From contig CADEFN010000002.1 of assembly GCA_902826615.1 (NCBI GenBank), positions 677,344 through 741,343 of the forward strand: DNA of 64,000 bases. Direction: 5' to 3'. The notes under the pieces are model-generated. The model was not told where the DNA came from and ran no database searches. It worked only from the letters and a program-made list of their open reading frames with translations. Each line of letters starts with the position of its first letter. Positions within the stretch are counted from its first letter, which is position 1. Origin of the DNA: an uncultured Gemmatimonadota bacterium. GTDB taxonomy: Bacteria; Gemmatimonadota; Gemmatimonadetes; Gemmatimonadales; Gemmatimonadaceae. A program made the translations under genes and the position numbers. Below, one piece after another: positions 16,982 through 24,979 of the stretch.

Positions 16982-19393
16982 ATGTCTCACCTGTCCCCCT
17001 TTGCCATGTCACGAACGCTCGCCAAAGCGCTGGCCCTCCTGCTCCTCCCCCTCGCCCTCCCTGCCCAGGAGGCCCCCTTCATTGGGGTTCGGGTGGACCA
17101 GGACCGCAACAAGGTCCTGCTCGATGTCACCCAGGATCGGGTGGGCAAGGATTTCCTCCATCAGAGTGTGCTCGCCACGGGCGGCGGCGCTGCCCCCCTG
17201 GGGCTCGACCGCGGCCAGACGGGGGGCAGCGTGGTGGTGCGCCTCGAACGACGCGGCAAACGCCTGGTACTGGTTCGCGACAACTGGAACGCACGAGCCA
17301 TCGGCGCCGACGAGGCTGGCCAGCGTGGCGCGGCCGAAGCCTTTGCTACCTCGGTCATCGCCTGGTTTCCCATCGAATCTGAGGCGAATGGGGTGATGGT
17401 CGCCGACGCGACGTCCCTCTTTCTCTCCGACACCTATGGTATCGCCGAGACCCTGCGCCGCTCCCAGCAGGGGACGGCACGTGTGGATGCCAATCGCAGC
17501 TGGATCGACCCCGCGCGCACGAAGGCCTTCCCACGCAACACCGAAATCCACGCCGTCCTCACCTTTGGCGTAGACAACCCGGGTCAGGCGCTGCGGCGTG
17601 GGGCGCCCGATGCAGCGTCGCCCACCTTCGAGGTGCATCACTCCCTGGTAGCGCTACCCGATCCCCAGGGATTCCGCCCTCGTGTCGCCGACTCGCGCAC
17701 GGGATTGTTTGGCGGTCCCTTCAACGACTTCGGACAGACATACGAAGGGATCTATCGGGGCGGTAACACCGCTCGCTGGCGCCTGGTGCCAAAGGATCCC
17801 GCCGCCTACATGCGCGGTGAGCTCACGGAGCCCATCACGCCAATCGTCTACCACCTCGATCCCGCCATTCCCGAGCCCTATCGCTCGGCCTTCCGCGAAG
17901 GGGGGATGTGGTGGAACAAGGTCTTCGAAGGAGCGGGCTGGAAAAACGCCTTCCAGGTGCGTGACCTTCCGGCGGGCGCCGACCCGATGGACGCCCGTTA
18001 CACCATGATCTACTGGGTGCATCGCAATATTCCCGGCCCGTCGGTCGGCCCATCCCTTTCCGATCCGCGCACCGGTGAAATCGTTCGCACCGTCGTGCGC
18101 ATGGATTCGTGGCGTTCGCTCATTGACTACAACATCTATGCGGGCTTGTTGCCTGCGGCTGGACCCGGCGGCCTCAATGTGCCCGCCGATCAGTTCGTCG
18201 CCATGCGGCGTCGTCAACACGTGGCCCACGAAATTGGTCACACGCTTGGCATGTCACACAACTACATCGCACACGCTCAGGGCCGCTCGAGTGTGATGGA
18301 CTATCCCTTCCCGCTCATCTCTGTGGATGCTCGCGGTACGCTCGATCTCAGCAAGGCCTACGCGCCCTTTGCAGGTGCGTGGGACTCACTGGCCATTCGG
18401 TACGGACACAGCTGGTACCCCGACGAAGCCAGCGAAAAAGCCGGGCTCGCGAAGATCATCAAGGAGATGCTCGATCGCGACGTGCGCTTTGTCGCCGACC
18501 AGCACGCCGATGCGTCGGGTTCCATTCCCGAGGTCACGCGCTGGGTCGAAGGGAAAACCATGTTCGAAGCCGTCGAACGCACCTCGGCCGTGCGTCGTCT
18601 GGCCATCGACAAGTTCGACGAACGGGCGATCAAGCCGGGTGAGCCGATGTACCTGCTCAACATGCGCTTTGCCCACGTCTATTTGCATCACCGGTATTCG
18701 CTCGAAGGGCTGGTGAAATACGTGGGTGGGATGGACTTCCGGTACGCCATGCGTGGTGACGGGCAGACGCCCACCACCATCCTCCCCGCTGCGTCGCAGC
18801 GACGCGCGTTAGGCATGGCCCTCGACGCCCTCGAACCCGCACAACTTGCGGTGCCCGAGCGGGTGATGGCCCTCATTCCTCCCACACCCTATGGTGGCGA
18901 CGACTACTTCGAGTGGATCGGGTCGGCGGGTGGCACCTCCTTCGACCAGATCTCGCTTGCTGGTGGCGTGGCCACCGAGGTCATCGAGGGACTCCTGCAC
19001 CGCGAACGCGCCGCACGGGTGGTGCAGTTCGCCGCGCGCGACGCCACGCTTCCGACGCTCGACGAGGTGATGACGCAAATTGTGCAGCGCACCTGGGGAG
19101 CGCCGGCCGCCGCCAACGCCAACGCGCAGGCACTGCGCCGAACGGTGCAGCGCGTGGTGCTCAACACGCTCCTCGATCGCGCTGGTGACCGTTTGGCTCT
19201 TGCCGAGGTGCGGCAGGCCGCCGAGTGGCATCTGCAGCAGCTCGATTCGCGCCTGGCCGCAATGACCGGCGGAACACCAGCCGACCGTGCTCTGCGCGCC
19301 TCGGCTCGTCGCGAAATCGAGGCCTACTTTGACGGAGACGATGACCCGGCGAAACGCTCGCGTTTTGCGGTCATTCCACTTCCCTGGCCGTAG
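16982..19393 (+). CDS. Zinc-dependent metalloprotease (DUF5117/DUF4953 type)
   Basis: This is an 803-residue exported metalloprotease. A signal peptide of about 29 residues ends near LPAQE. An ATG at 17006 is an alternative start giving the same signal, but GGGGGT lies just upstream of 16982. The zinc motif is HEIGHTLGMSH at 416-426 (HExxHxxGxxH, metzincin type), with the Met-turn SVMDYP shortly after. The long N-terminal beta-rich region and the C-terminal helical region match the large bacterial proteases annotated with DUF5117, DUF5118 and DUF4953. These are common in Gemmatimonadota and Bacteroidota and are thought to degrade extracellular protein. The gene stands alone, with a cloverleaf repeat 25 bp after its stop. 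CGTTAGG at 18807 encodes Leu-Gly. Confidence 0.88.
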   Translation: MSHLSPFAMSRTLAKALALLLLPLALPAQEAPFIGVRVDQDRNKVLLDVTQDRVGKDFLHQSVLATGGGAAPLGLDRGQTGGSVVVRLERRGKRLVLVRDNWNARAIGADEAGQRGAAEAFATSVIAWFPIESEANGVMVADATSLFLSDTYGIAETLRRSQQGTARVDANRSWIDPARTKAFPRNTEIHAVLTFGVDNPGQALRRGAPDAASPTFEVHHSLVALPDPQGFRPRVADSRTGLFGGPFNDFGQTYEGIYRGGNTARWRLVPKDPAAYMRGELTEPITPIVYHLDPAIPEPYRSAFREGGMWWNKVFEGAGWKNAFQVRDLPAGADPMDARYTMIYWVHRNIPGPSVGPSLSDPRTGEIVRTVVRMDSWRSLIDYNIYAGLLPAAGPGGLNVPADQFVAMRRRQHVAHEIGHTLGMSHNYIAHAQGRSSVMDYPFPLISVDARGTLDLSKAYAPFAGAWDSLAIRYGHSWYPDEASEKAGLAKIIKEMLDRDVRFVADQHADASGSIPEVTRWVEGKTMFEAVERTSAVRRLAIDKFDERAIKPGEPMYLLNMRFAHVYLHHRYSLEGLVKYVGGMDFRYAMRGDGQTPTTILPAASQRRALGMALDALEPAQLAVPERVMALIPPTPYGGDDYFEWIGSAGGTSFDQISLAGGVATEVIEGLLHRERAARVVQFAARDATLPTLDEVMTQIVQRTWGAPAAANANAQALRRTVQRVVLNTLLDRAGDRLALAEVRQAAEWHLQQLDSRLAAMTGGTPADRALRASARREIEAYFDGDDDPAKRSRFAVIPLPWP

Positions 19394-19417
19394 TGGAGGT
19401 AGCCTCGCAGTGGTGAC

Positions 19418-19486
19418 GACGCTGGGCCCCGGATCAAGTCCGGGGAGCGAAGCAGCGCTCCCTGACGAAAGTCAGGGCCCAGCGTC
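19418..19486. repeat. Cloverleaf repeat, copy 2 (intact)
   Basis: A perfect 12-bp outer stem (19418-19429, GACGCTGGGCCC, with 19475-19486) encloses exactly three adjacent hairpins with no spacer bases. Hairpin 1 is CGGA-loop-TCCG at 19430-19442. Hairpin 2 is GGGAGCG-loop-CGCTCCC at 19443-19462. Hairpin 3 is TGAC-GAAA-GTCA at 19463-19474, with a GNRA-type tetraloop. It lies between two convergent genes. A partial outer-arm-like sequence (GTTGGGCCCGGAG) follows at about 19505. A decayed copy in the opposite orientation is at 2891-2958. Its form recalls REP/BIME-type dispersed palindromes; it is not a tRNA. Confidence 0.85.
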
Positions 19487-19522
19487 ATTCGTACTTGTTG
19501 AGACGTTGGGCCCGGAGGGACC

Positions 19523-20878
19523 TTACCTGATGACCTTCACCTCGTTCATCCGCCGTACCGGCGAGACGTAGGCACTCACCAGACTCTCCAGCCCGTCCGC
19601 GCCGACCGCCGCCACACCGAACACCCAGTCGTCGATGGACATGCCCGTCATGGTGTGCGTGGTGGTGTTGCCCACAACGCGGGACTGCTGCCAGTCGTTT
19701 TCCCAGGCGTCGCGCCAGTACACCTTGTAGGCCACGGCGCCGGGCACCTCACGCCAGGCCAGCGTGGCGTCGTAGCCCGACGGCAGTCGCGACAAGGTTG
19801 CGCCGCGCTCCGCTGCCACAATCGGTGCGGTCGGTGCCAGCGCCAGTGATCCCGCCCCCGCCGCATTCACGCGTGCATTCTGCGCCAGGTACTTGAAGTC
19901 CACTCCCTCGATTTTGTCTTCCGCTGTGTGCTGGCGGGAGAAGTTCTCATTCGACTCGCGAAAGACGGCCGCCGGGTAACCGTGTGCGGTAAACGACGAG
20001 TGATCGCTGCCACGTCCAAAGCGATCTTCGCGCGCCATGAGACGAATGCGATGGGCCGGCACGTAGGTGGCAGCTGCTCGCGCGATGTAGCGGGCCAGCG
20101 ACCGGGACATGCCATCTTCGGGACCCAGCGAATACACTCGCACGCTTTCGTTGTCGATCATCCCGTTGCCGCCCTGCGAGTTGCCGACGATGTCGTTGTT
20201 GAACATCCCCTCCACCACACCCTTGGAGGCGGCAAGCGCCTGCGCATGGGCCGACGACCCGATCAATCCCTGTTCTTCACCGGCCCAGCAGATAAACACG
20301 AGCGTGGCGTCGAATTCGAGCCCGCTCTCGGCGAACACACGCGCCAGCTCCATGGTGAGCACCGTGCCACTGCCATCGTCGTTGGCACCCGGTGCATCGA
20401 TGTCGTGATTGAACTCGCGGCTGGCCTGCGGGTTGTTGCCACCGGAGTTGAGGGCGAGCTGCCCACCCGAGCCAAGGTTGACTGTGTCGTAGTGCCCGGT
20501 GATGTAGACGCGGCGAGGTGAGCGTCCCGGCAGCACCGCCATCACATTGCGCAGCTCGACCTCACGGGTGATCCGGCCCTGGGGCGCGATGCGATGCGAG
20601 TCATACGACACCTGCAACTTCGGTCCCGATCGCTTGAGTTCGTCGAAAATCCACCGCCTGGCCGCACCAATGCCTCGGGTGGCCGACATCGTGTCGGACA
20701 ACGTCGAGCGGGTTCCGAACGAAACAAGCTTCTGTGTCAGGGCGCGCAAACGGTCTTCCGAGACCGCTGCCACCAGTTTGGCGATTCGCGGATCAGCGTC
20801 GGGACGTGCCGCCTGCGCACCTGCCGCGTGGATGGCGGAAACACTGATCAGCGCGGCGAGGGCAAGTGAGCGTTGCAT
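19523..20878 (-). CDS. M28-family aminopeptidase with C-terminal fibronectin-like domain
   Basis: This is a 451-residue secreted di-zinc aminopeptidase. The ATG at 20878 starts a signal peptide (MQRSLALAAL to AGAQA). The upstream frame overlaps the M50 gene and is rejected. Zinc ligands and catalytic residues of family M28 are visible: His129 in GHYDTVN, Asp167 in GANDDGSG, Glu201-Glu202 in AGEEQG, Asp229 in NNDIVGN and a late His in SDHSSFTAHG. The last 90 residues form a fibronectin III-like domain (ATLAWREVPG to AAVGADGLES), usual in this subgroup. It is the last gene of a minus-strand set: DUF2167 protein, M50 protein, then this gene, with gaps of 2 and 26 bp. Confidence 0.88.
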   Translation of the reverse strand: MQRSLALAALISVSAIHAAGAQAARPDADPRIAKLVAAVSEDRLRALTQKLVSFGTRSTLSDTMSATRGIGAARRWIFDELKRSGPKLQVSYDSHRIAPQGRITREVELRNVMAVLPGRSPRRVYITGHYDTVNLGSGGQLALNSGGNNPQASREFNHDIDAPGANDDGSGTVLTMELARVFAESGLEFDATLVFICWAGEEQGLIGSSAHAQALAASKGVVEGMFNNDIVGNSQGGNGMIDNESVRVYSLGPEDGMSRSLARYIARAAATYVPAHRIRLMAREDRFGRGSDHSSFTAHGYPAAVFRESNENFSRQHTAEDKIEGVDFKYLAQNARVNAAGAGSLALAPTAPIVAAERGATLSRLPSGYDATLAWREVPGAVAYKVYWRDAWENDWQQSRVVGNTTTHTMTGMSIDDWVFGVAAVGADGLESLVSAYVSPVRRMNEVKVIR

Positions 20879-20904
20879 GCAGAGCACTGGGATGAAAGGA
20901 GAGA

Positions 20905-21618
20905 TCAGCCGTACGACGCACCAGGGTACACCAAACTGACAGCCGCTGTGAACACCGGCTGGAAGATGAGCGGCACCACCTTCCACGAAATGATGATTCC
21001 CACCCACGCCAGCATCGGCGTTCCCCAGAGAAACTCCTGATAACGCCCCACCAGACCCTCCGGCATGAGCAGCGTAATGGCGGCGCTGCCATCCAGCGGT
21101 GGCAGGGGGATCATGTTGAACACCGCCAGCAGCAGGTTGAGCGAGAAGACCACACCGAGGATGATCCCCACGGTTCCCCACGCGGCGCTCCCGGCCGACT
21201 GCGCGATTTCACCAAAGTGAATCGTCGCCGGTGGCACAAAGACTCCCGCCATGGTGCCGACCCGGAGGATCAAGCCACAAATGATGACAAGCATCAGATT
21301 GGACGCCGGGCCTGCCAGCGCCATCCAGGCGGCACGATCGGGGTGCCGTCGCGCCCAGTTGGGATCGTATGGGGCACTCGCATATCCAAACGGCCACCCG
21401 GTCGCGAGTGCGGTGATCAGTGGCAACACCACCATGCCGATCGGCTCGCGACGGATATGGGGCATGGGATCCAGCGACACCTGTCCCCCAAGGTAGGCCG
21501 TCGGGTCTCCACCACGCAGCGCGGCCCAGGCATGAGCCGCCTCGTGGAGCGTGGTCGAGAAGAGGAAGGCGACAAAATAGAGCAGCGCATCCCCGACGTG
21601 CATTGCCATCTCACCCAT
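20905..21618 (-). CDS. M50-family (site-2-protease-like) membrane metalloprotease
   Basis: This is a 237-residue polytopic membrane protein of the short site-2-protease family. The zinc motif is HEAAHA (His25, Glu26, His29) in the first membrane segment. The third ligand is Asp176 in NMIPLPPLDG, the hallmark second motif. There is no PDZ or CBS domain, so it matches the compact cyanobacterial/Rv-type family whose targets are usually unknown. It starts 2 bp after the DUF2167 gene and is followed after 26 bp by the M28 peptidase, which suggests one transcript. No anti-sigma substrate is encoded beside it. Confidence 0.88.
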   Translation of the reverse strand: MGEMAMHVGDALLYFVAFLFSTTLHEAAHAWAALRGGDPTAYLGGQVSLDPMPHIRREPIGMVVLPLITALATGWPFGYASAPYDPNWARRHPDRAAWMALAGPASNLMLVIICGLILRVGTMAGVFVPPATIHFGEIAQSAGSAAWGTVGIILGVVFSLNLLLAVFNMIPLPPLDGSAAITLLMPEGLVGRYQEFLWGTPMLAWVGIIISWKVVPLIFQPVFTAAVSLVYPGASYG

Positions 21619-21620
21619 CG

Positions 21621-22526
21621 TCAGGCCCCGCCTTCCGTGGGTTTGGGATCCTTGCGGAAGAACTTCCGGAACAGTCCTGCCAATGCGATGACACCGATGA
21701 TCACGAACTTCTTGCCGGCAACCAGCGCTGCAATAAGCAGTTTGAAGAATCCAGCCTTGGCCGCCAGTTTTCCCGCCACCAGCGCCGCGATTCCATACGC
21801 CGCGACCTTGTCCTTCCCCGGTGTGAAGTCCGCATAGCGGTGCCCCTCGTTGAAGCTCGCGAAGGTGAGCACTTGCTGCATCCCCTCTTTTACTGTGCCC
21901 AGCTGATCCATGGTGGCCACCGCGCTCAGGATCAGCACCCCGCGACGGCCGAGCGCCCGGATGTCGTAGTTGAGCGTGCGCGAGGGTGAGCCGCCAAACT
22001 GGAGGTCCTTGGCCCAGTAGAGTTTGTGTGCCGCCTGGTCATAGTGCGGGCGCTCCGCCCACCCCAGCAGCGTCACGGGTTCGTACCCCGCTTCCGCGCG
22101 CGCCTCGTTGGACTCCTTGGTGTCGCCCTGCATTTCCTTCAGCAAGTCGTCGTAGTTGATCTTGGCGGCCTCGTCGTCCTTGACATACCCGTCTTCGTCG
22201 AAGGACACAATCACCGCCCAGCTCGCGCTGTCGGTCACGCCCATCCCCGGCGGCACAATCATGCCTAACGTGCCCGAGCCCGAAGGATTCCCCCACGCGT
22301 TCACCAGGACCCGCTCCGTATCCTCGGGGTCGAGGTAGCGGAAACCCGCCGGAAGGGAAAGTGTGGCCACGCCATCCTTGAGTGGCACCGTCCCGGTTTT
22401 GTACTTGAGCGACGCCTCGAATTGAGCAGAGGTCATCGTCGATGTGTCAGCTTTGGTGCTGTCCTGTGCGGCAAGCGCCGCGGGAAGGAGGGCAAGCACC
22501 AGCCCGCGGAGGGTTCGCATCAGCAT
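21621..22526 (-). CDS. DUF2167 membrane-anchored protein
   Basis: This is a 301-residue protein of family DUF2167, function unknown. It has an N-terminal signal (MRTLRGLVLA to ALAAQ), a periplasmic domain containing the family segments VIVSFDEDGYV, INYDDLLKEM and LNYDIRALGRRGVL, and two C-terminal membrane segments (about 240-258 and 265-285). A short basic tail follows. The start may be 22526 or 22520 (MLMRT or MRT), with no effect on the signal. It is the first gene of a three-gene minus-strand group with the M50 and M28 peptidases. CGTTAGG at 22264 encodes Leu-Gly. Confidence 0.8.
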   Translation of the reverse strand: MLMRTLRGLVLALLPAALAAQDSTKADTSTMTSAQFEASLKYKTGTVPLKDGVATLSLPAGFRYLDPEDTERVLVNAWGNPSGSGTLGMIVPPGMGVTDSASWAVIVSFDEDGYVKDDEAAKINYDDLLKEMQGDTKESNEARAEAGYEPVTLLGWAERPHYDQAAHKLYWAKDLQFGGSPSRTLNYDIRALGRRGVLILSAVATMDQLGTVKEGMQQVLTFASFNEGHRYADFTPGKDKVAAYGIAALVAGKLAAKAGFFKLLIAALVAGKKFVIIGVIALAGLFRKFFRKDPKPTEGGA

Positions 22527-22654
22527 GGGAAGCGGGAGAGGGGGATATGACGCCGTGACCGCGCGCCCGGGAAAAGCGAGCCGCCGAGGGATTGTTAGTC
22601 AAGTCTCAGCAGTCACGCCTTGCCCCCGTGCGGATCGCGCGGCAACGTAGCCCC

Positions 22655-23269
22655 ATGACCTCCGGAACCCCGAGACGCACTTTTCTCAAGACCGCTGGCG
22701 CCATCGCCTCAGGCGTTGCCGCCTCGACCGTCGCCTGCGCCCCCGCAACCGAGCGCGCCGCTGAACCCGCAGCATCGACAGGCATCGACGGCGCCGTCCT
22801 CGAACCTTTGGCCGAGGCTATCCTCCCCGGCGAACTGGGACCCGAGGGGCGCCGCAAAGCCGTCGAAGCCTTCACTGCCTGGGTGAACGGCTACGAACCG
22901 GTAGCCCAGGAAATGGTCGGCTACGGCTACTCCGACATTCGCTACCTCCCCGCAGATCCTGCACCCGCCTGGCGCGCACAGCTGGCCGCGCTCGATCTCC
23001 TCGCCCAGAAGACGCGCCGCGCCTCGTTTGCCTCACTCGATGTGGAGGGACGCCGTCCCATCGTGGAAATGGCGCTTTCCAGCGAGCGCGGAACGCGGCT
23101 CCCCGATCCCCTCTCGGCGCGTCATATCGCACTTGCCCTGCTCGCGCATTGGGCGTCGAGCCCCGGCGCCTGGAACATGGCGTTAGGTGTGGAAGTATCG
23201 CCAGGTGCATGCCGACCCCTCGATGCCGCGACACGGAAACCCCTCCCCATCGCGGGGGCACGCACATGA
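22655..23269 (+). CDS. Gluconate 2-dehydrogenase subunit 3-type protein, Tat-exported
   Basis: This is a 204-residue small subunit of the kind found beside membrane-bound GMC dehydrogenases (gluconate 2-dehydrogenase subunit 3 family). The ATG at 22655 begins with PRRTFLKTAGA, a twin-arginine signal, followed by a possible lipobox (TVACAP). The TTG-started extension upstream has no signal character. The subunit is thought to carry its flavoprotein partner through the Tat system. Its TGA overlaps the ATG of the GMC gene (ATGA), which supports a heteromeric complex. A cytochrome c subunit usual in the gluconate enzyme is not encoded nearby. CGTTAGG at 23181 encodes Leu-Gly. Confidence 0.82.
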   Translation: MTSGTPRRTFLKTAGAIASGVAASTVACAPATERAAEPAASTGIDGAVLEPLAEAILPGELGPEGRRKAVEAFTAWVNGYEPVAQEMVGYGYSDIRYLPADPAPAWRAQLAALDLLAQKTRRASFASLDVEGRRPIVEMALSSERGTRLPDPLSARHIALALLAHWASSPGAWNMALGVEVSPGACRPLDAATRKPLPIAGART

Positions 23270-24861
23270 AAACCATCGAGACCGACATCTGCATCATCGG
23301 CAGCGGCATCACCGCCGCCCTGATGGCCGAACACCTGGCCGAGCACACCACGCGCAAGATCACGGTGCTCGAAGCGGGCAAACCCTCGACACCGTTCGGC
23401 GAGCGTGCGCGCATGCGCGAGCGGTATCAGGCCTATGGCGAGAGTCCGTGGAAAGAGGATCATCTCGATGACCAGAACGCGTACGGGGTTACCCACGGTT
23501 TTTCGCCGAGTATGCATGTGGGGGGACTCGCCATGCACTGGGGCGGCGTGTCGCCTCGTTATGCACCCGAAGACTTTCAGGTGAAGTCACTGTATGGCAT
23601 CGGCAGCGACTGGGCCTTCTCGTACGATGATCTCGACCCGTTTTATCAGGAAGCCGAAGAACGCATGGGCATTGCGGGTGAACAGGGTCCGCCAGCACTC
23701 GACCCGCGCGGGAAGCCGTATCCCCTCCCCCCACTTCCGGTCAACTACAACCTCGCCCAGCTGCAGCAATGGGCGTCGAAAGCCGGCATTGCGGCCTGGA
23801 GCACTCCGTCGGCCAAGAACTCGCAACCCTACAAGGATCGTGCGGTCTGCCAGCGTTGCGACACCTGTTATCCTGTGTGCCCGACCGGGGCAAAGTACTC
23901 ACCCGATTTTTCGTGGAATTCGCTGACGAAGGCCGGCAAGGTTACCCTTGAAACCGAGACCCTCGTCAGGCGCCTGGAGGCAGACCCGAAAACCGGCCGC
24001 ATCGTTCGCGCGACGGGAAACAAGACAGACGCGAGTGGTGAAGAGGTCACGGTCACGGCCAAAACGTTTTTGTTGGCCGCGGGGTTTGTCTGGTCGGCAC
24101 ATCTCCTCCTGCTCTCACGTGACTCCGCACATCCCGAAGGACTCGCCAATCGCAGCGGATTGGTAGGAAAGTATCTCGCCGGACATCGCAACATCGGAGG
24201 GCAGATCTCCCTTCCCCTGGAGCTCTATCCCGGGATCAACGTGCAGCACTCGCTGGTGTCCAAGCAGTTCATGCGCGCGAGCCGCAAGGGCCGCTACCTG
24301 CGGCACGATCTGCGCATCTGGGAATCGAGTGTCGGCCGCGAACCGCGCCTGCGCGACGGCGATGGCAACCTCCTGCTCGGCGATGCCCTCATGACCGACT
24401 GGCGTGCACGCGCCAAGGGGGCAACAGCGCGTGTGCGGACCTACTACGACATCATGCCGGACCGCGAGAGCAAGCTGGTGCTCGACGACGCCCGCAAAAA
24501 TCGCTTTGGCGATCCCATGCCGCACCTCACCTTTCGCGATGCGCCGGAAAGCGCCGATCTGCGCGGGTGGCAGGAAGAAGAACTCCGCACCTTCATTCGC
24601 GGAATGGCCAGGGCGGGAGGGGGTGAGGCCCTTAACCTCAACAGCAGCTCAAACGATATCGGGCAGGAGCACCCCACCGGGGGCTGCCGCATGGGCACCG
24701 ACCCCGCCAGCAGCGTGGTAGATGGCTGGGGGCGCGCCCACGATCACGAGAACCTCTGGGTCGCGGGGGCGCCCATTCTGCCGACTGCGTCATGCACCAA
24801 CGGCACCCTCACGTTCGTCGCCGTCGGCCTCCGCACAGCGTCCGCGATCGCCAAAGACTAA
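23266..24861 (+). CDS. GMC-family FAD oxidoreductase with four-cysteine cluster
   Basis: This is the 531-residue large subunit of a GMC dehydrogenase. The N-terminal dinucleotide site is CIIGSGITAAL, and the C-terminal GMC domain has HPTGGCRMGTDP and the active-site His/Asn region near the end. Cysteines 195, 198, 201 and 205 form CxxCxxCxxxCP. This looks like an iron-sulfur-type motif also seen in other membrane GMC dehydrogenases, so electron transfer to a respiratory carrier is likely. It has no export signal of its own. Co-export with the Tat subunit encoded just upstream is inferred from the ATGA overlap. Probable substrates are sugars, sugar acids or alcohols. A 9-bp-unit hairpin repeat begins two bases after the stop. 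Confidence 0.88.
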   Translation: MKTIETDICIIGSGITAALMAEHLAEHTTRKITVLEAGKPSTPFGERARMRERYQAYGESPWKEDHLDDQNAYGVTHGFSPSMHVGGLAMHWGGVSPRYAPEDFQVKSLYGIGSDWAFSYDDLDPFYQEAEERMGIAGEQGPPALDPRGKPYPLPPLPVNYNLAQLQQWASKAGIAAWSTPSAKNSQPYKDRAVCQRCDTCYPVCPTGAKYSPDFSWNSLTKAGKVTLETETLVRRLEADPKTGRIVRATGNKTDASGEEVTVTAKTFLLAAGFVWSAHLLLLSRDSAHPEGLANRSGLVGKYLAGHRNIGGQISLPLELYPGINVQHSLVSKQFMRASRKGRYLRHDLRIWESSVGREPRLRDGDGNLLLGDALMTDWRARAKGATARVRTYYDIMPDRESKLVLDDARKNRFGDPMPHLTFRDAPESADLRGWQEEELRTFIRGMARAGGGEALNLNSSSNDIGQEHPTGGCRMGTDPASSVVDGWGRAHDHENLWVAGAPILPTASCTNGTLTFVAVGLRTASAIAKD

Positions 24862-24862
24862 C

Positions 24863-24975
24863 GAGAGGCACGAGAAGCACGAGAGGCACGAGAGGCACGA
24901 AAAGACGGGAAGCACGAGAAGCACGAAGCCAAGCGCTCCCGTGCCTCCCGTGCCTCCCGTGCCTCCCGTGCCTCT
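24863..24975. repeat. 9-bp-unit inverted tandem repeat, copy 1
   Basis: A left arm of about seven imperfect 9-mers of the type ACGAGAGGC (24863-24928) is followed by a right arm of four CTCCCGTGC units plus a partial one (24935-24975). The arms are near-complementary, with about one mismatch per 9-mer, so the transcript can fold into a long hairpin. It fills the whole gap between two convergent genes and may act as a bidirectional terminator. Frames read through it give low-complexity Arg/His/Glu/Lys strings and are not genes. Confidence 0.8.
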
Positions 24976-24979
24976 GCCC

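Noticed and set aside
19418-19486. Cloverleaf considered as a tRNA gene
   Set aside because: Arm lengths and loops do not fit: the outer stem is 12 bp, and there is no anticodon loop of seven, no T-arm consensus and no CCA context.
24863-24975. Repeat block considered as a CRISPR array or as a coding repeat
   Set aside because: Units are 9 bp without spacers and the two halves are complementary; translated frames are low-complexity only.
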